Positions 19,177-32,232 of a stretch of 64,000 nt of DNA are shown here, piece by piece. Position numbers and translations under genes: made by a program. Source of the stretch: Chrysoperla carnea (lineage: Eukaryota; Arthropoda; Insecta; Neuroptera; Chrysopidae). The number at the start of each line of letters is the position of its first letter. The first letter of the stretch is position 1. The notes under the pieces were generated by a model. The model made no database searches, had not been told where the DNA came from, and saw nothing but the letters and a program-made list of their open reading frames with translations. The stretch spans positions 55,158,181-55,222,180 of the forward strand of contig NC_058340.1 of assembly GCF_905475395.1 (NCBI RefSeq). Reading direction: 5' to 3'.

Positions 19177-22100
19177 ATGGTTTTGAATATCGACCTAAGA
19201 CGAGTACTTATTGTGATCAAAGATTTTATGGGAATGACTTCGTTACATGGCTATAAATTTGTATTTGAACGGCGAAGTTTATGTCAAATGATGTTATGGC
19301 TTACAATATGTTCATCTGGCTTAACGTTTTCATGTTATTTAGTTACTATGCAATATATGCGATTTCTATCCAGCCCAACGACGATGGGTATTGAAACGTT
19401 ATCGTATTCCATTGCAACTATTCCATTTCCGGCGATGACTCTTTGTACAAATTCAATTCATGACGAGAATGCCGTCATTTTAAAAAGTCAATTGTAAGTA
19501 GTAAAACTTTTTATGCAACCTAGAAATGCGGATTTTTCAAGCCCATTTTTCATTCAAAACATTGTTTGTAAGAAACAAATTTTGGGAAATGATAGTTTAA
19601 GTCATTCTAAAGCCAAGTTCCCACAGTCACAAGTCATGAAAATGACAGGATTTCATGTTATAGCAAAATTAAAGTTGGAAAATGTACTTATTTGTATAAT
19701 ATATGCTCTATGTGTGTATAGGCAAATACATATACAGATATGTATAACTACATGCATACGTATATTTTTTAATGTAAGAGTGTTGTTTTTTAATTATTGT
19801 TTTTTTGAAGAATATTTTACGAAATTCAAAAAAGAAGCAGTGTTGAATGTTCAGTGGATCAATAATATGAAGTGTTAAGATCAATATTTTCAGCTACATG
19901 TATAACGTACATGATTTTTGACAATTAAAGTAAAATAATTTTTTTATACAAATGAGTACATTTTCCAACTTTAAATCCTGTCATTTTCATGATTTTTGAC
20001 CATGGGAACTATCATTCATAATGACTTAAACTATCATTTCCCAAAGTTTGACCGAAATGCAGACAACGTCTAATTGAATTCCAACAACTCCCCGAAAATA
20101 GAAAAAATTTATTTGTGGAGTCGATGGTGTTTTTCGATATATCGAAGTATCTATATGAAAATTCTGCATATTTTTAGTTATAAAAATAAAATACTGCTCA
20201 TGTGTATAAATTAAATTTTCTTGATTTAAGGGAAGAAAAAGGATATGATTCAACAACAGTTGATAATTTTTTTCGGTCTTTATCAAGTTTAGTAACCCAT
20301 GCAAGTAGTGATGAAAATATGAATCCAGATTATTTAAGAATTATGCAAACCTTAAATCGTGATTTTCAATTTACTCTTGAAACTTTAATGAAACATGTAA
20401 GAATTTGTAAATGATAATAAAAAATAAATAGAACGAATAATATATTACGACTTCCCATCGCTTCCTGTATTGTTTAAAACACACTTTTATTAAAAACAGG
20501 ATATCAATTAGGAATATTATTCGTTCTTATTTATGTATTTATAGAGTGGAATAGAAATAACTTTTAAGAAACCTACGGGAAGGACATTTGCCGGAAAAAC
20601 GTACGTTTAATTATTCAAATCATGATTCGATTGATTTCGATTTTTATTCGTGGTCTGATAAATTGTTATCCATCGATTTGACGTGACTTCACAGTTCTGG
20701 TTGTACCTACAGAGGAAAATCTTTGCTTCAATTTGATCCCTTAAATAAAGTTTAAGATAAACAAATCACTAAGAAATGGACTAACGTTATTTTTTGTTTT
20801 TTAATAACAATTATTTGCATTAAACGCTAAAACACAAATAAATGATCTGAGAGAACTATTTAATGATATTTTTGTTACCTATTCTTCGCAGTTCGTTATT
20901 TCTTTTAAGTTTGTCATAGAAACTAATAAAAGTTTTGCAAAGATCTCTATCTAAAAATTAATTTGATTTGTGTTATTATTTTCAGCAAATAGTGTTGTCT
21001 CGTTCTACGCTCTTCAAACAATTCTTATAGTAATTATATTATCTCTTCGTTGACTGAGCTTAAAGTTCTTAAGCTTCCTTCAGTCATTTCTTTTCTCGTT
21101 CGTACATGCAAACAGTATTCGACTTAGTCTGGCCAAGTCGTTCTCCAGAATCCATTTTCCTCAGTTTGTTTTTATCAAGCTTAATATAGTATGATTTCTA
21201 CCCTATTTATTTACACAATTAGTAACTCTAAATAACTAAGAGCTATTTCTTTCCACTCTAAGTAATAAATAAAATTAGGACAGTCTTTGGAGACAAAACA
21301 ATCTACGATAAAATAATTGTACCTAAGTATTAAAAATTATTTTGATCTAGACTTCTGATCTACGAAACTTTTGATTATTTATTAGCTTCAAATTTTTTAT
21401 CAGATACTCTGCTTTGTTTACAGGTAGTGTTACTTAAAAGAATTGTTGAAAACTTTTCTTGGCTAAGATTTACCTGAAATTTTCTCAAATAAGAAGGGGG
21501 TAAAAAGAGTTTTATTTGCAATTGCAAAAAATTCAATAAAATATAACTTGATCCAATTTAATCGATAAAAAAAGGAAACAATCTAAAATTTGCCAGCACT
21601 GGATGATCTAAGTTTTATCATCGGGACTTCATTAATTGGTGGATAACGTTAAGATAAAGGCAATTTCCCAATATACTTATAGCCAGGAAAGCATCTTTTT
21701 CCAGATACATGTACCAGATAGGATGTTGAAATTTTAAAAGAAAAAGGATAATTTTGTAGATATTTTCGCCAGCTTAGAGAAATTTTTCGAGTACAGTTTG
21801 CCCCACGCATCACGCCTGGTTCATTTTTAACACATTTCCAATAGATAGCCATATATAGGTAATCCAAGAATATCCTGTTTTTTCTAAAATTTCAACACCT
21901 TGTATCTAGACACGGACGCACTACCGACTCTAAGCATATTGTGAAATTTTCATTATTTTCCCGTTATCTAACAACATTTGATGAATTGTTGCTGTTATAA
22001 CTTGGACCACTCTGTATAAAGTATAGTTCATCTAAATTTGGGCAGAATTACTTAATAAATCGCAAATTTTTTTCATTTATTTTCTCTAACATGCTTTTAA

Positions 22101-25100
22101 GCTTCGTCATTTTGCACATAGCAGAATATTTATCCAACTTAAAAGAAGATTCTATAATTTCAAGTAATAAAGCTAACAAGATTATTTTTTCGTGTTTGTT
22201 TCGTCTTGCCACCTTAAACAAACAACTGTAACGATTAATCGTTTACATATAGGTATTGCAGCCTTGCAATAAGTTAATCATTGAATGCCAATGGTTAAAT
22301 AAGGAAGTAAATTGTTCGGAACTTTTTACTGTGGTACGATCTTTTTATGGTTATTGTTGTTCTTTTAATTATTACGAGAAAACGGAAAAACATGATGTAA
22401 CGGATGTTACAAATTTGGTTAAGTATGTAAATGGTGCTGGTGAATACATCTCATTAAAATTAACATTAAATTTATCAAAATCAGTTTATACACCGCAAGC
22501 ACGAAGTGTCAAGGTAAAATTTTTAGATTAAAATAAAAATAATCTTGGCCAAATTTAGACAGGCAATTGAAAAGGTGGATTTATAAAAATTTCTTCCGAC
22601 TTCTTTTGATTATTCCAATTTATGAACTAGCCTTAATTATCTGGCAGCGATCAACCTATCACCACACCTCCAGGGGTAATTTTGGCTAAAAGGCTTGATT
22701 TTTTTTATAAGACTTTTATATATAATAGTCAAACGATATCTCGATTTTGACTATTTTTCCCACTCGTGGCCACGTCTCCACGTCTTTAGCTTGAAGAGGG
22801 TTCAGAGCGGTGAAAAACGGGAAATAAAAAATAGTTCCACTTTGCCTATACTTTTCAATAGCCAGAGGTCAGATATTAAGCAACTGTTCACTCAGCCTTC
22901 CGTCACTGCTATTTGGAATAGGGGCAGAAAATGGTGTAGAAACCTCAATATCACCCTCACTTTCCTCTTAAAAAGAATGTGATGCAAGACTCCATTAAAG
23001 TAATTGGGTGAATTTGATGCCATTGATTATATATTTTTAAATCACTCTGAAGGTTAAGGCTGTTTGGCGAATGTGGAGTGTCAAATTTTCGGTATATTAA
23101 TAATACAGACTGCAGCAAAATTTTAGAAAAGTTTGCAAAATCTTTCGCAACATTCCGTTGTGGCAATCCTGAAGTGAATTGTTCACGCTTTTCGATGCTA
23201 TTTTCTGTAAAAAATAGCTCTAATGTTGGGTTAGTTGATGGTAAGAACTGGGATTAAAAAAAATTGAGATTAAAAAAACCACCTCTTTAATAACCTTCTA
23301 AAGTTATTCTCGTGCTAAATAAGAAAAATATAAACAAATTTCTATTAGTTACGTCTTTAGGCATTGATTCACGAATGGTATACATTTCCAAGTCAAACGT
23401 ATGAAGAAGCAACATTATTACCTGGACAACATGTAACATTTCAAGTTATACCAGAAATTGTTGAAAGCTCACCAGATGTAAAATCGTTTAGTAAATCACA
23501 ACGAATGTGCGTTTTTAATAGTGAGGTATAAACATTAGAGGTAGTTATATCTTCTTATAGTATTAAGGCCTTTATATTATATTACAGCTAGTGCCGTCTT
23601 TATACATAGGCTTGAGCCTAAGGCCTCCAGGTTGTTGGAGCCCCAGATTCTCCAAAACACTACATTTTTAGGGCATTTTAACTTTCGTTGAATTGGCTAT
23701 TACATTTACAAGAAATTATTATATTTGTGATTTTTCTATATTTATTACAAGTGAAATTAACCAAATTTAAAAAACGTGCACCCGTTCAGGCATTACGATG
23801 CCACAGACAGACACCTAGACAGACAGAGACACATAGCGGTCAAACCTGTAACACCCCTTTTTTGGCTCGGGGGTTAAAAAGTATAAGGGGTATTAAAAGC
23901 ATATTGTTTATTTTTAGGTAGAATTAAACATATCCTATGAATATAGTTATAAATCATGTTTAACTGAATGCCGCATACGAGAAATCAATCGATTATGCCA
24001 ATGTAATCCATATTATTATCCAAAATTATGTAGGTTTGATGTTTTTTTTGCAATTAAAATTATTGTATCTTCACTAAACATAAAAAGCGCTACATTTTTT
24101 TTTTCGTTAAAGATACACAATATTTACAGGCATGTAACTTTCCTTTTTGAGATCTACCAGGGTTCATTTTAAGAGTAAGCAAGTGAACTTGAAGATGCAT
24201 GACCCCAATATATTCTAAGATTCGAAGAAAAGGAAAAAAATTTAAGATTTATCCAAATACACGGCACATCACCCTGCTTTTATGAGAACTGTCAATTCTC
24301 ATATAGTTAGAGTTCTATTTTTCTTTTAATAGCTATCGTTTTGTAGTTAACCAATCAAAAAATAATAGTTGCCGAGTTTGATGTTGATATATATCTTTCC
24401 GAAAGCTATAATGGTTTTCGAAAAATGTTTTAAATAAAAAATGTTTTTTTATGAGGATCAACTTTATAATTTAAAGTTTTATTCTATCTTTTACCTTTTA
24501 GAATCTAAATTGACTATTATAGCAACCTGGGGAACTAGATACAAACTGATGTCAGAACATGGTGTCCCCTACTACAAAACGAGCTATTAACCATAAATAG
24601 AATAATGATTATTGAGCAATTAGCCATAAATGACTAAATGGTTTAACAAAATATGCTCTTGTCTCAGGAACGAAAAATTATAGAAAAGAACGCATATACA
24701 ATTTATAGTGGGGAAGAATAGGAATCTTTAACGGAGCATAAAAGGAAGGAAACACATGCTTTGCATCAAGGCTCTCGCACTTTTTTCCTTTTATAATTGA
24801 TCTTGAATATTCGACAACATTTCGAATTTTAGAGTATATTCAAGTTAATTCCTTTACTTTAAAAATGAGCTTTTTAGAGCTCAAGGATAACAAATTTACA
24901 TGCTTGCAAATATTGTGAATTTTTAACGAAACATAAAACATCGCGTTTTTTTGTTTGGTGTATTATTAATTCATTATCTATTCTTCTATGTGTTTTAGAT
25001 TCAATTCGAACGTGTAATTGGTTCGATCTAGAATGCTTAAATGCAAATAAACGTATGTATTTTTTTTATATTTACAATGTATAAAAGGCAATGATATTAC

Positions 25101-27818
25101 CCCATATACATTGAGCTTGTGGCGTTTTTTCACCTAATTTCAAACAAATATTTTTTAAATTTCATTGAAATTTACTGTACTAAATATTTATTTATAATAA
25201 TATATAAATTTATAATATATGAAGTAAGAGTTTTTATGGACGTTCTTATGTATAAAACAAAGAAAGGAATTGTACTGTGTATGATGCGCGCTTTATCGTA
25301 TGTAATGAGGCACATATACAACACGCGCACACAATACAATCCCTCTCTGTTTTACACATTAGAACGTCCATAAAAACTCTTATTACTTCTTATATTATAA
25401 ATGACTAACGAGACGATTGTCAAACTGTATATAATTTGTCACGTTCTGTGAGATTATAGATCTCGAAAATTGTTTAAAAAAATTAAACACCTACAGCTTA
25501 ACTACTTGTTTCAAAATTAAACGAGCCAAATTCCTAATTTGACCGAACTATTATTCCAATTGCATCCATGTGTGCGGGGTAGCTACGCAGCGTAAAATAA
25601 AGTAAAATTTGATTTAATATTAAATAATTTACAGAAATATATTACAGTTTACAAGCAACAAGTGGTTTTACCCAAAGGCAAAGAGAAGAATTAAAGGGAT
25701 TGAACTGTGAGTGTCTGGCAAGATGTAACAAATTTTGGTATACTGTACGATGTACTATTTCAGATAAAATTGATTGTAAGTCATTTGATACGTTGCTTTA
25801 TTTATAAATTAGGGGAAAGTAGGGTAAAACTGCATCGGAATCGAATCTTTGCGCCATCCGTAGAATAAAATCGTGTACATATTTAAATCAATGCAAAAAA
25901 GAAGAAAGTGGGGAAATTGTGTTCTGATCATTGTTTAGAAAGGAAATCGTAGTTTTAAAGATTTTTCGGACTGAGTTTTGATGATAAACATTAACTGATC
26001 AAAATCAATCGGATGTTTACCTATATCGAACTTTGTATTTTAATGACCCTATTTCATACAAACCTTGAAATACACAGTAAGGTAGATATACTTAATCGGA
26101 ATATGTATTTAAATCAGATGATGTTTGTTTTTAAAGCACGCTTCAAGACGCTACCAATGTCTGTTAAAATTTTAACCAAAATTTCTAAGATGTGTACAAT
26201 CAGAACGAACAAGCTTACAATACTAACAGTTATTTACATCTGGTCAAAATGGTGATTTTTAGTAATTCTAAATGTTATTGGAATGATAGAACAACTAAGT
26301 AGTCATGGAAATCAACTAGGATCTGGTATAATTTGCATACTCGATTTAGTCTACTTTCTCCTATCAATTTACCTCGTATTAAATCAATTCAACGGGGTTT
26401 CTAGAATGCCTACAAGATAAAACTCCCCGAATGATTATTATTTGTACGTGAGTCACTTTGCCACTCGTTAAATAATGTTTTGCTATCAATTACAATTTCA
26501 AAATCCAGGAATTGTATACATTTGTTTTTTCTTCAAATTTTAGATATAAACTTCACTCCCAAACCACATAATATAACAGCGTAAGTATATTCAAACAAAT
26601 TTCTTTCTATTTTAACACGGTAGTGGGGACAGTTTTCAATTTTGATTGTGAATATTGTTATAACTTGACAATATAAGATGAAAAGTAAGAATAAAATTTG
26701 TCGATATCTGGAGTAATTTTCAAAATATCGAAAATTAAAAATTTTCTTTTATTATTTAACTTTCGATATTTCGAAAACCAAGGCACATATCGACAAATTT
26801 TATTCTTATTTTTCGTCTGCATTCATGAAGTTATAACAATCTTCATCATCAAAGTTGAAAATAAGGTACAGATAATTTTAACCACAAGTCTAAACTTGCC
26901 TTGGCGCTCGTACTACCTTAAATTCAAAATAATTGCTAATCTTTATATTTTATATAAATTAATTAAAATGAATTATTTCGAAAACATATTAACAGATTAA
27001 ATGAATTACTCCTATATTCATTATAATTATGATTGTGGTATGTAAGTCGCCGTGTTATTATAACTCCTTTGTTTAATAATGTTAATTTTACCTTAACGTA
27101 TAGATTTTTTTAAATTAAAATTTGGTCCTTGTACTTCTTCCTTTGGTACTTCTGATTAAATTGTTTTCAATTTATAAGACAATGCATCTGCATCTACTAA
27201 TATTTTTTTTCTTTACATAAACACGTACATTTTTTTGAAACACGTTGTGATAAAACATTTTACGTTCTTCAAATTGACATTAATTCAATCAATTTTTTTC
27301 TGGACAAAAAAGCTCAAAACTTTGATAGCCTACTTATAATGTTTCTGATTTTAAATTAAATTTTATGAAAATCGGTTCTGCCTGTTCCTGAAGATTAAGA
27401 AATGAAAACCTTTAATGATTATTTGTTTTTAGAAATATTAGTACAATCGAAATGTACTTTAAGGATTTCACGTGCACTAAATATCTACGAAATGTTTTCA
27501 TGACATGGGATGGACTTTTAGGTAACAATCAATTTTTGAAAATAAAAATATAAGTTTTTATTATAATCATGAAAATTTGTAATTATTTTAGCTCAATTTG
27601 GAGGTATTTTTGGATTATGTATGGGAGCATCGTTAATTAGTGTTACAGAAATAATATTTTATTTCTGTATAAAATATAATTTTTATAAAATGTTTTATAA
27701 TGAAAATCAAGAAAAATCAGTGTCATCGAAAGTACGTGTTATAACCGTATCAGAAAATATTGTTAAACCAGGAGAATTAACATTTAGACGTATTTCAGAT
27801 AATATGTTTGTAAAATAA
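19177..27818 (+). CDS. DEG/ENaC (pickpocket-type) amiloride-sensitive sodium channel subunit
   Basis: Plasma-membrane subunit of a trimeric sodium channel; insect members serve touch, pain, taste or fluid transport. Ten exons with consistent phases: 19177-19493, 20231-20396, 22253-22513, 23361-23525, 23918-24029, 24999-25052, 25635-25775, 26544-26580, 27433-27521, 27592-27818. They encode 522 residues, a normal length for the family. The N-terminal SLHGYKF has the gating His-Gly (24-25). The first membrane helix is at about 38-60. The extracellular part has QRMCVF and the cysteine pattern SCLTECRIREINRLCQCNPYYYP followed by LNCECLARCNKFWY. FGGIFGL (450-456) leads into GAS (459-461), the selectivity filter, and a second helix ending FYF. 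A short cytosolic tail follows. The particular pickpocket member cannot be named. AATAAA overlaps the stop (27817-27822). Introns 1, 2, 4, 6 and 8 carry repeats. Confidence 0.93.
19578..20046. mobile_element. Inverted-repeat element (MITE-like) in intron 1 of the channel gene
   Basis: The left arm TTTGGGAAATGATAGTTTAA continues through AAAATGACAGGATT and AAAGTTGGAAAATGTACT. It is matched in reverse at the right end (AGTACATTTTCCAACTTTAA, then TGTCATTTTCATGATTTTTG, then TTAAACTATCATTTCCCAAA). The arms are ~130 bp with small gaps, around a ~200-bp core. The element fills most of intron 1 (19494-20230). I could not fix a target-site duplication. Confidence 0.8.
20422..20535. repeat. Small hairpin-forming inverted repeat in intron 2
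   Basis: ATAAATAGAACGAATAATAT at the left end is the reverse complement, with one extra base, of ATATTATTCGTTCTTATTTAT at the right end. About 70 bp lie between. It begins just after the exon 2 donor at 20397. This is probably a small MITE. No duplicated flank was resolved. Confidence 0.65.
23770..23885 (+). mobile_element. Possible RTE-type LINE 3' tail in intron 4
   Basis: An ACAGACAGACACC-like run is followed by ACACATAGCGGTCAAAC, then AACACCCC, a T run and CGGGGGTTAAAAAG. The CCCC/GGGG pair can form a small hairpin just before the terminal TTAAAAA. I recall this order from 3' ends of RTE-type non-LTR elements in arthropods. No coding remnant is left, so this is a 5'-truncated scrap about 30 bp before the acceptor at 23917. 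Confidence 0.4.
25207..25402. mobile_element. 196-bp MITE in intron 6 of the channel gene
   Basis: Terminal inverted repeats of ~45 bp: the left end starts ATTTATAATATATGAAGTAA and continues AGAGTTTTTATGGACGTTCT. The right end is the reverse complement apart from a short insertion. The core contains alternating GCGCGC-like bases and no ORF of note. The element ends about 230 bp before exon 7 (25635). Confidence 0.85.
26616..26830 (+). repeat. Family C repeat, partial copy (intron 8 of the channel gene)
   Basis: Begins CACGGTAGTGGGGAC, then GTTATAACTTGACAA, then AAAAGTAAGAATAAA. It continues with a palindromic core in which TAAGAATAAAATTTGTCGAT faces ATCGACAAATTTTATTCTTA. The same order occurs at 60470-60915 and, reversed, at 56800-57272. 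This copy is shorter and ends after the core. Confidence 0.8.
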
Positions 27819-28899
27819 TAAAACAATTGAAAAAGTATAATAATAACTGATTTAATTATTTAAATACCTAAGATATACTGTGTTGAATACCTACCTTCTA
27901 AAAAATAGCAACAATTGAAATAAAATTTTAGAAAATAATTAGCGCTTTGGGTATATCGAGGGAAGAGTAGGTCAAGTCAAAATATTGTTGAATTTATGAA
28001 TTTTTTAGACCAAAAATTTCTATTTTGCCCCTACTTGGGCCAAAATCTGGGCATCTTCATGAATAGTGCTTAAGTAATATTTGTAGTAAAAGTAATCCAC
28101 AGCATTAATATGGAATTTTTTACCTAAGTTGAAAAGGGCTCAAATTTTGACAAGCTGTTGATGTCGCCATTTGATAAATTTAATTTCATTTTATCTTTTC
28201 GCTATTTCTGATTTCAGTACAGTCTTGGAAACTCACAGTTTCAAAGATACTTATTCAAAAATAAGTCAATCAACTTCGCGCATGGGTTTCTTACACCAAA
28301 AAAAGTTTTATTTGATCATAAACGACTAAAAAAATCGATGAAATAACAAAATAGAAACACAGAAATCAAAAAACTCAATTTCCATAAATTCTACACAAGA
28401 GCGAAACGGTTAAAACCTCTTTTTTTATTACTAAATTTATCTTTTTCAATAAGAATCATAAAAATTTTACTTCATGATGGGCTCACGGTTTAATTTTCAA
28501 AATTAAAAACTATAATTAACGAAAATCGCAGATTATAAATTCGGCTTATTATAATCTATGGCGAAGACCCCTTTAATGTTATATCATATCCAAAAACCGA
28601 AACGGAATTTTAATCTCTATTCATTGTGTTCAAAATCGAAATAAGTTAATAATATGTTTTACTATTATTTATTTAAAAGTGTAGGCAATATTGTTACACT
28701 AATGATGAAATCGTTGTGTAATTTTTTTACACGATAAGTTGGTGTACTTATTATTACATTGGAACACGATGTAATTTACGATATTAATTCAATAATACCA
28801 TGGATACCGCTAACAATTTGGAAATGAAGTTTTAGTTTACAAATCATAAAACTTTCAAATAAAAAAATAACATATTAATATAGTTTTTAATTTCTTAAA
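27819..28899. other. Intergenic DNA between the channel gene and DNAAF11
   Basis: AT-rich, 1.1 kb. It holds the short 3' UTR of the channel gene (another AATAAA near 27918) and presumably the DNAAF11 promoter. I recognise no promoter element, repeat or ORF. Confidence 0.5.
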
Positions 28900-31800
28900 A
28901 TGGTTTTAAGTAAGTAAAAAGAAATACAAATAATTATAATTTTCGATTATTAATGTATAATGAAATTCCGTAATTTTAGTTACACTTGATTTAATTCGAA
29001 AGCGTTCGGAACATAACGAGGGTGAAATTGGAACTCTCGAAGAAATAACTTTACATCAAGATGATATTGAAAAAATTGAGCATTTAGGCCAATGGTGTAG
29101 GCATTTGAAAATACTATTATTGCAAGGGAATTTAATTTCAAAAATTGGTAAAATTTTTGCTGTCCATAACTTTTTGTGAAATTGAACTTTAATTTTTGTT
29201 ATTGTAGAAAATTTGAATAAATTAAAAGAATTAGAATATTTAAACTTGGCGATTAATTGTATTGAACGAGTGGAGAATTTAGAGGGATGTGAATCGTTAA
29301 CAAAATTGGATTTAAGTGTTAATTTTATCATTGAATTAACAAGTATCAAAAGTTTACAAAATAATATACACCTTAAAGAACTCTTTTTGACAGGTTTGTT
29401 AATTTAACGATTAATTTAATATTGGGAACTTCTTAATCTTACATCTTCTCGAGAATTAAATTTTCCGCAATTTTTGAAAAAGTATGAAACATATTTTTTA
29501 TGTAAAATAAATCTTACAGCTGAATACAATCTGCCAAATAATTAAAATTAAAATAATTCATTATGGAAAATTAGGAAAGTACCCACAAATGACCGTTTCC
29601 CATCAAGAAAATAATTTACATTATCATAATTTTTGGTACAAAAATTTCCACAGAGATTATGGGCGGGAAGTGGGGAGTTATATTTTTAGATTCCGAAAAA
29701 AAGATCGAAAATTCTTATTACTAATTTTTCAGGTAATCCATGTCATTCGTATGAAGGCTACCGTCAATATGTTGTGGCTACTTTACCACAATTAGAATGT
29801 TTAGATACCAAAGATATAACTAGATCTGAACGGATTGTGGCATTACAAGAATATAAGGAAATTTGCAAAAAAATTGAACATCAACAGAAAGTTCATTTTA
29901 AGGAAAGAGAAGAGCAAAAGCAACGACTTGTACCTTGGGTGAAGGAAAATGAGCATTTAGATCAAGACGACAATGATGCTGTACAAAGGTTTTGTATTTT
30001 GATATTAGAAATAGGATGTATAAATAATATTAGAAAAAAAAATTATGTGACAATCCTTGTACAGAAACTAGAAAAAAAAAGTTGATCATATGAACCAATT
30101 GGGTTTTTCATTTTAAAATCACGATTCACTTTGGTTTCGGACTAAATGATTTATAATCAATGTGCTAAAATGAATAGGAAATATCTTCTATCTTAGTGCA
30201 ACTTATTGCTGTCCGTTTGAAAAAATAAAATCTGCACTTGCGCTTATGACGTGATGAAAGGGTCTATTGTTAAAGACATTTCATTTTCGACTAAACCATG
30301 ATAGCTTTTCGAAGCAAAAATATTAAAATAGTAAATGAACTATTTTCAATTGTTTCAAAACTTTGAAATAATTTTTGACCAGCGAATACCTTGAAATAAT
30401 CTTTGACCAGTGAATACCTTGAAATAGTCTTCGGCTATCGTGCCTTTAAATAGCATTTAACTATATAGTAAAATTCAAATACAAAAAAATATATATGTAT
30501 ATATGTTTATAAATACTTTTTTCTTATTTCTGTGGAAGGAATCTCATATCTTTGCAATTTAAATGATACACCATATTATATTTTAATAACATGAATGTAT
30601 TATATTCAATTTTAAAATTATAGATTTTGGAATTCCAAATCTGAATACGCACCAGAAACACGTTATGTTACAGCTAAACATAAACCTAAGAGTCAAAAGG
30701 TATTTGGTGGAATGGATCCACCAAAAGAACCAAAAAAACCAATTGTGTTTTTTGCACCTGATGGACGACCTTATAATATAAATCAAGGCCATTTAGATTT
30801 TCATTTTGATTTCGATCATCCTGAGAAATATACGTTGGAATTGTCAGTATATAAGTAAGATAATTTATTTAGCCTTTGAAACTTTTTCTATCAATTTTAG
30901 TATCTTATATTTACTTTATGAATGAATTACTGCTTAATAATTACCATTTTGAAAAGAACTGAAGCAGCTCTCCTTAATTTATCAACTTATAGCTATTATT
31001 CAAATACCATCTTCCTTTTTCCCAAATTCTTATGCAAGTTCTTAGTCATAGGCGTACCGAGAGAAGGCTAGGCCGCTGCCCTTCTCTGGATATGTTGGCC
31101 AAATACGTGTTTATGCAAAATACTGTTGGCCAAATATGTGTTTATGCAAAAATACTGTTGATTTTATGACATTTTTAGACCATTAATTTCTGATTTTACT
31201 TTAGATTTGTTTTCAACTATTTACTTTCTTTTTTTTTTTTAATTATTTTGTGAACTAACGTTTCTATCGGTTTTAGATATTTAGATAGTGATTTAATATC
31301 GGTTGATATTGAAACGAACTATGTCCGAGTTAAAATCAAAGAAAAGTATTTTCAATTGGGATTGCCTCAAGAGATTCAAATAGATAAAAGTACGGTAGTA
31401 CGTTCCAAATCAAATGGTCATTTAGTTATTACAATGCCGCTTTTGAATCCTGATGTAAAGGAGTTGGAAAGAATTCGAGAAAGACAAATTAAAGAGTCTT
31501 TGCAAAATAATGAAAATGAAGAGGCAGACTTAAACTTAAAAAAATTCAATCGTAAAGTAACAAAGTAAGTTTAACTGTGTTAACAGATAGATTTATGTTT
31601 TCGATATCCGTCAAATTTATTAGGCTTAAAAAGAAATGTTTTCAACAAGAATTTGAATTTTTGTAAAAGAATAATAACCTTTTAACTCAAGTTGATTTTT
31701 AAAAAAACTTGAAAGTCCAGGTTTACGAAAAATGTCCACTTGCAAGAATAACAACTTTTACTTGAGTCGTATTTTCTAAAAACGTTCGTTAAGCTGGATT

Positions 31801-32232
31801 GTTTAAATTGTTGCATTTATTAAAGGTTTTTTCTATAATACTCTTTATTGCGCGGTCGATGCATTAGCACCACTTTTTTTTTTTAACCACGGGATATTAT
31901 CACTTAGATTTATACTTTAACTTACTAAACTCAAATTGCAGTGACCAACATTGGACGTTATTTTAGTTATCGTTCTAAAAAAACGCAGCAGGGAATTTGT
32001 CGGGCACTTGCCGTAGACCGGGAGCTACTAAACTAATAATAATTAATAATATGTTGTCCACTACAGGTCAAGAATCAAGACTAAAATTAATTGATTTCCT
32101 TTTTATTTTACTTCTAGGCGTGAATATTTAGAAATTGGTTGCGTAGATAATTCCATGGATTTTAGTCAAATAAGTAAATTACATAAGAAGCCAACATTTG
32201 TAGATAATCCTGAAGTACCACCTTTAGAATAA
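28900..32232 (+). CDS. DNAAF11: Dynein axonemal assembly factor 11 (LRRC6 / tilB)
   Basis: Cytosolic factor needed to pre-assemble dynein arms for motile cilia and flagella; in insects these are sperm tails and chordotonal neuron cilia. Seven exons: 28900-28909, 28980-29147, 29208-29393, 29733-29988, 30624-30854, 31277-31564, 32118-32232. They encode 417 residues (human about 466). The start matches the family: [20 protein letters not shown], then [17 protein letters not shown]. Leucine-rich repeats fill residues ~20-130 ([38 protein letters not shown]), with the LRR cap [13 protein letters not shown] charged coiled segment and FWNSKSEY follow. A CS/HSP20-like domain lies at ~260-350 and includes GHLVITMP. 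The C-terminal [11 protein letters not shown] is a family hallmark. Exon 1 codes only 10 bases. The exon 4 donor (AG|GTTTTG) is weak but gives the conserved FW junction. Confidence 0.95.
30362..30430. repeat. Short tandem duplication in DNAAF11 intron 4
   Basis: Two units of 28-29 bp, TTGAAATAATTTTTGACCAG then CGAATACC, repeated with few changes from 30391. A third partial unit (TTGAAATAGTCTT) starts at 30419. Confidence 0.8.
31094..31156. repeat. Two-copy 31/32-bp tandem duplication in DNAAF11 intron 5
   Basis: The unit GTTGGCCAAATACGTGTTTA plus TGCAAAATACT occurs at 31094-31124. It occurs again at 31125-31156 with one substitution and one added A. Confidence 0.9.

Noticed and set aside
26698-27000. 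100-codon ORF in intron 8 of the channel gene
   Set aside because: It starts inside the family C repeat and runs into AT-rich intron; there is no such protein family.
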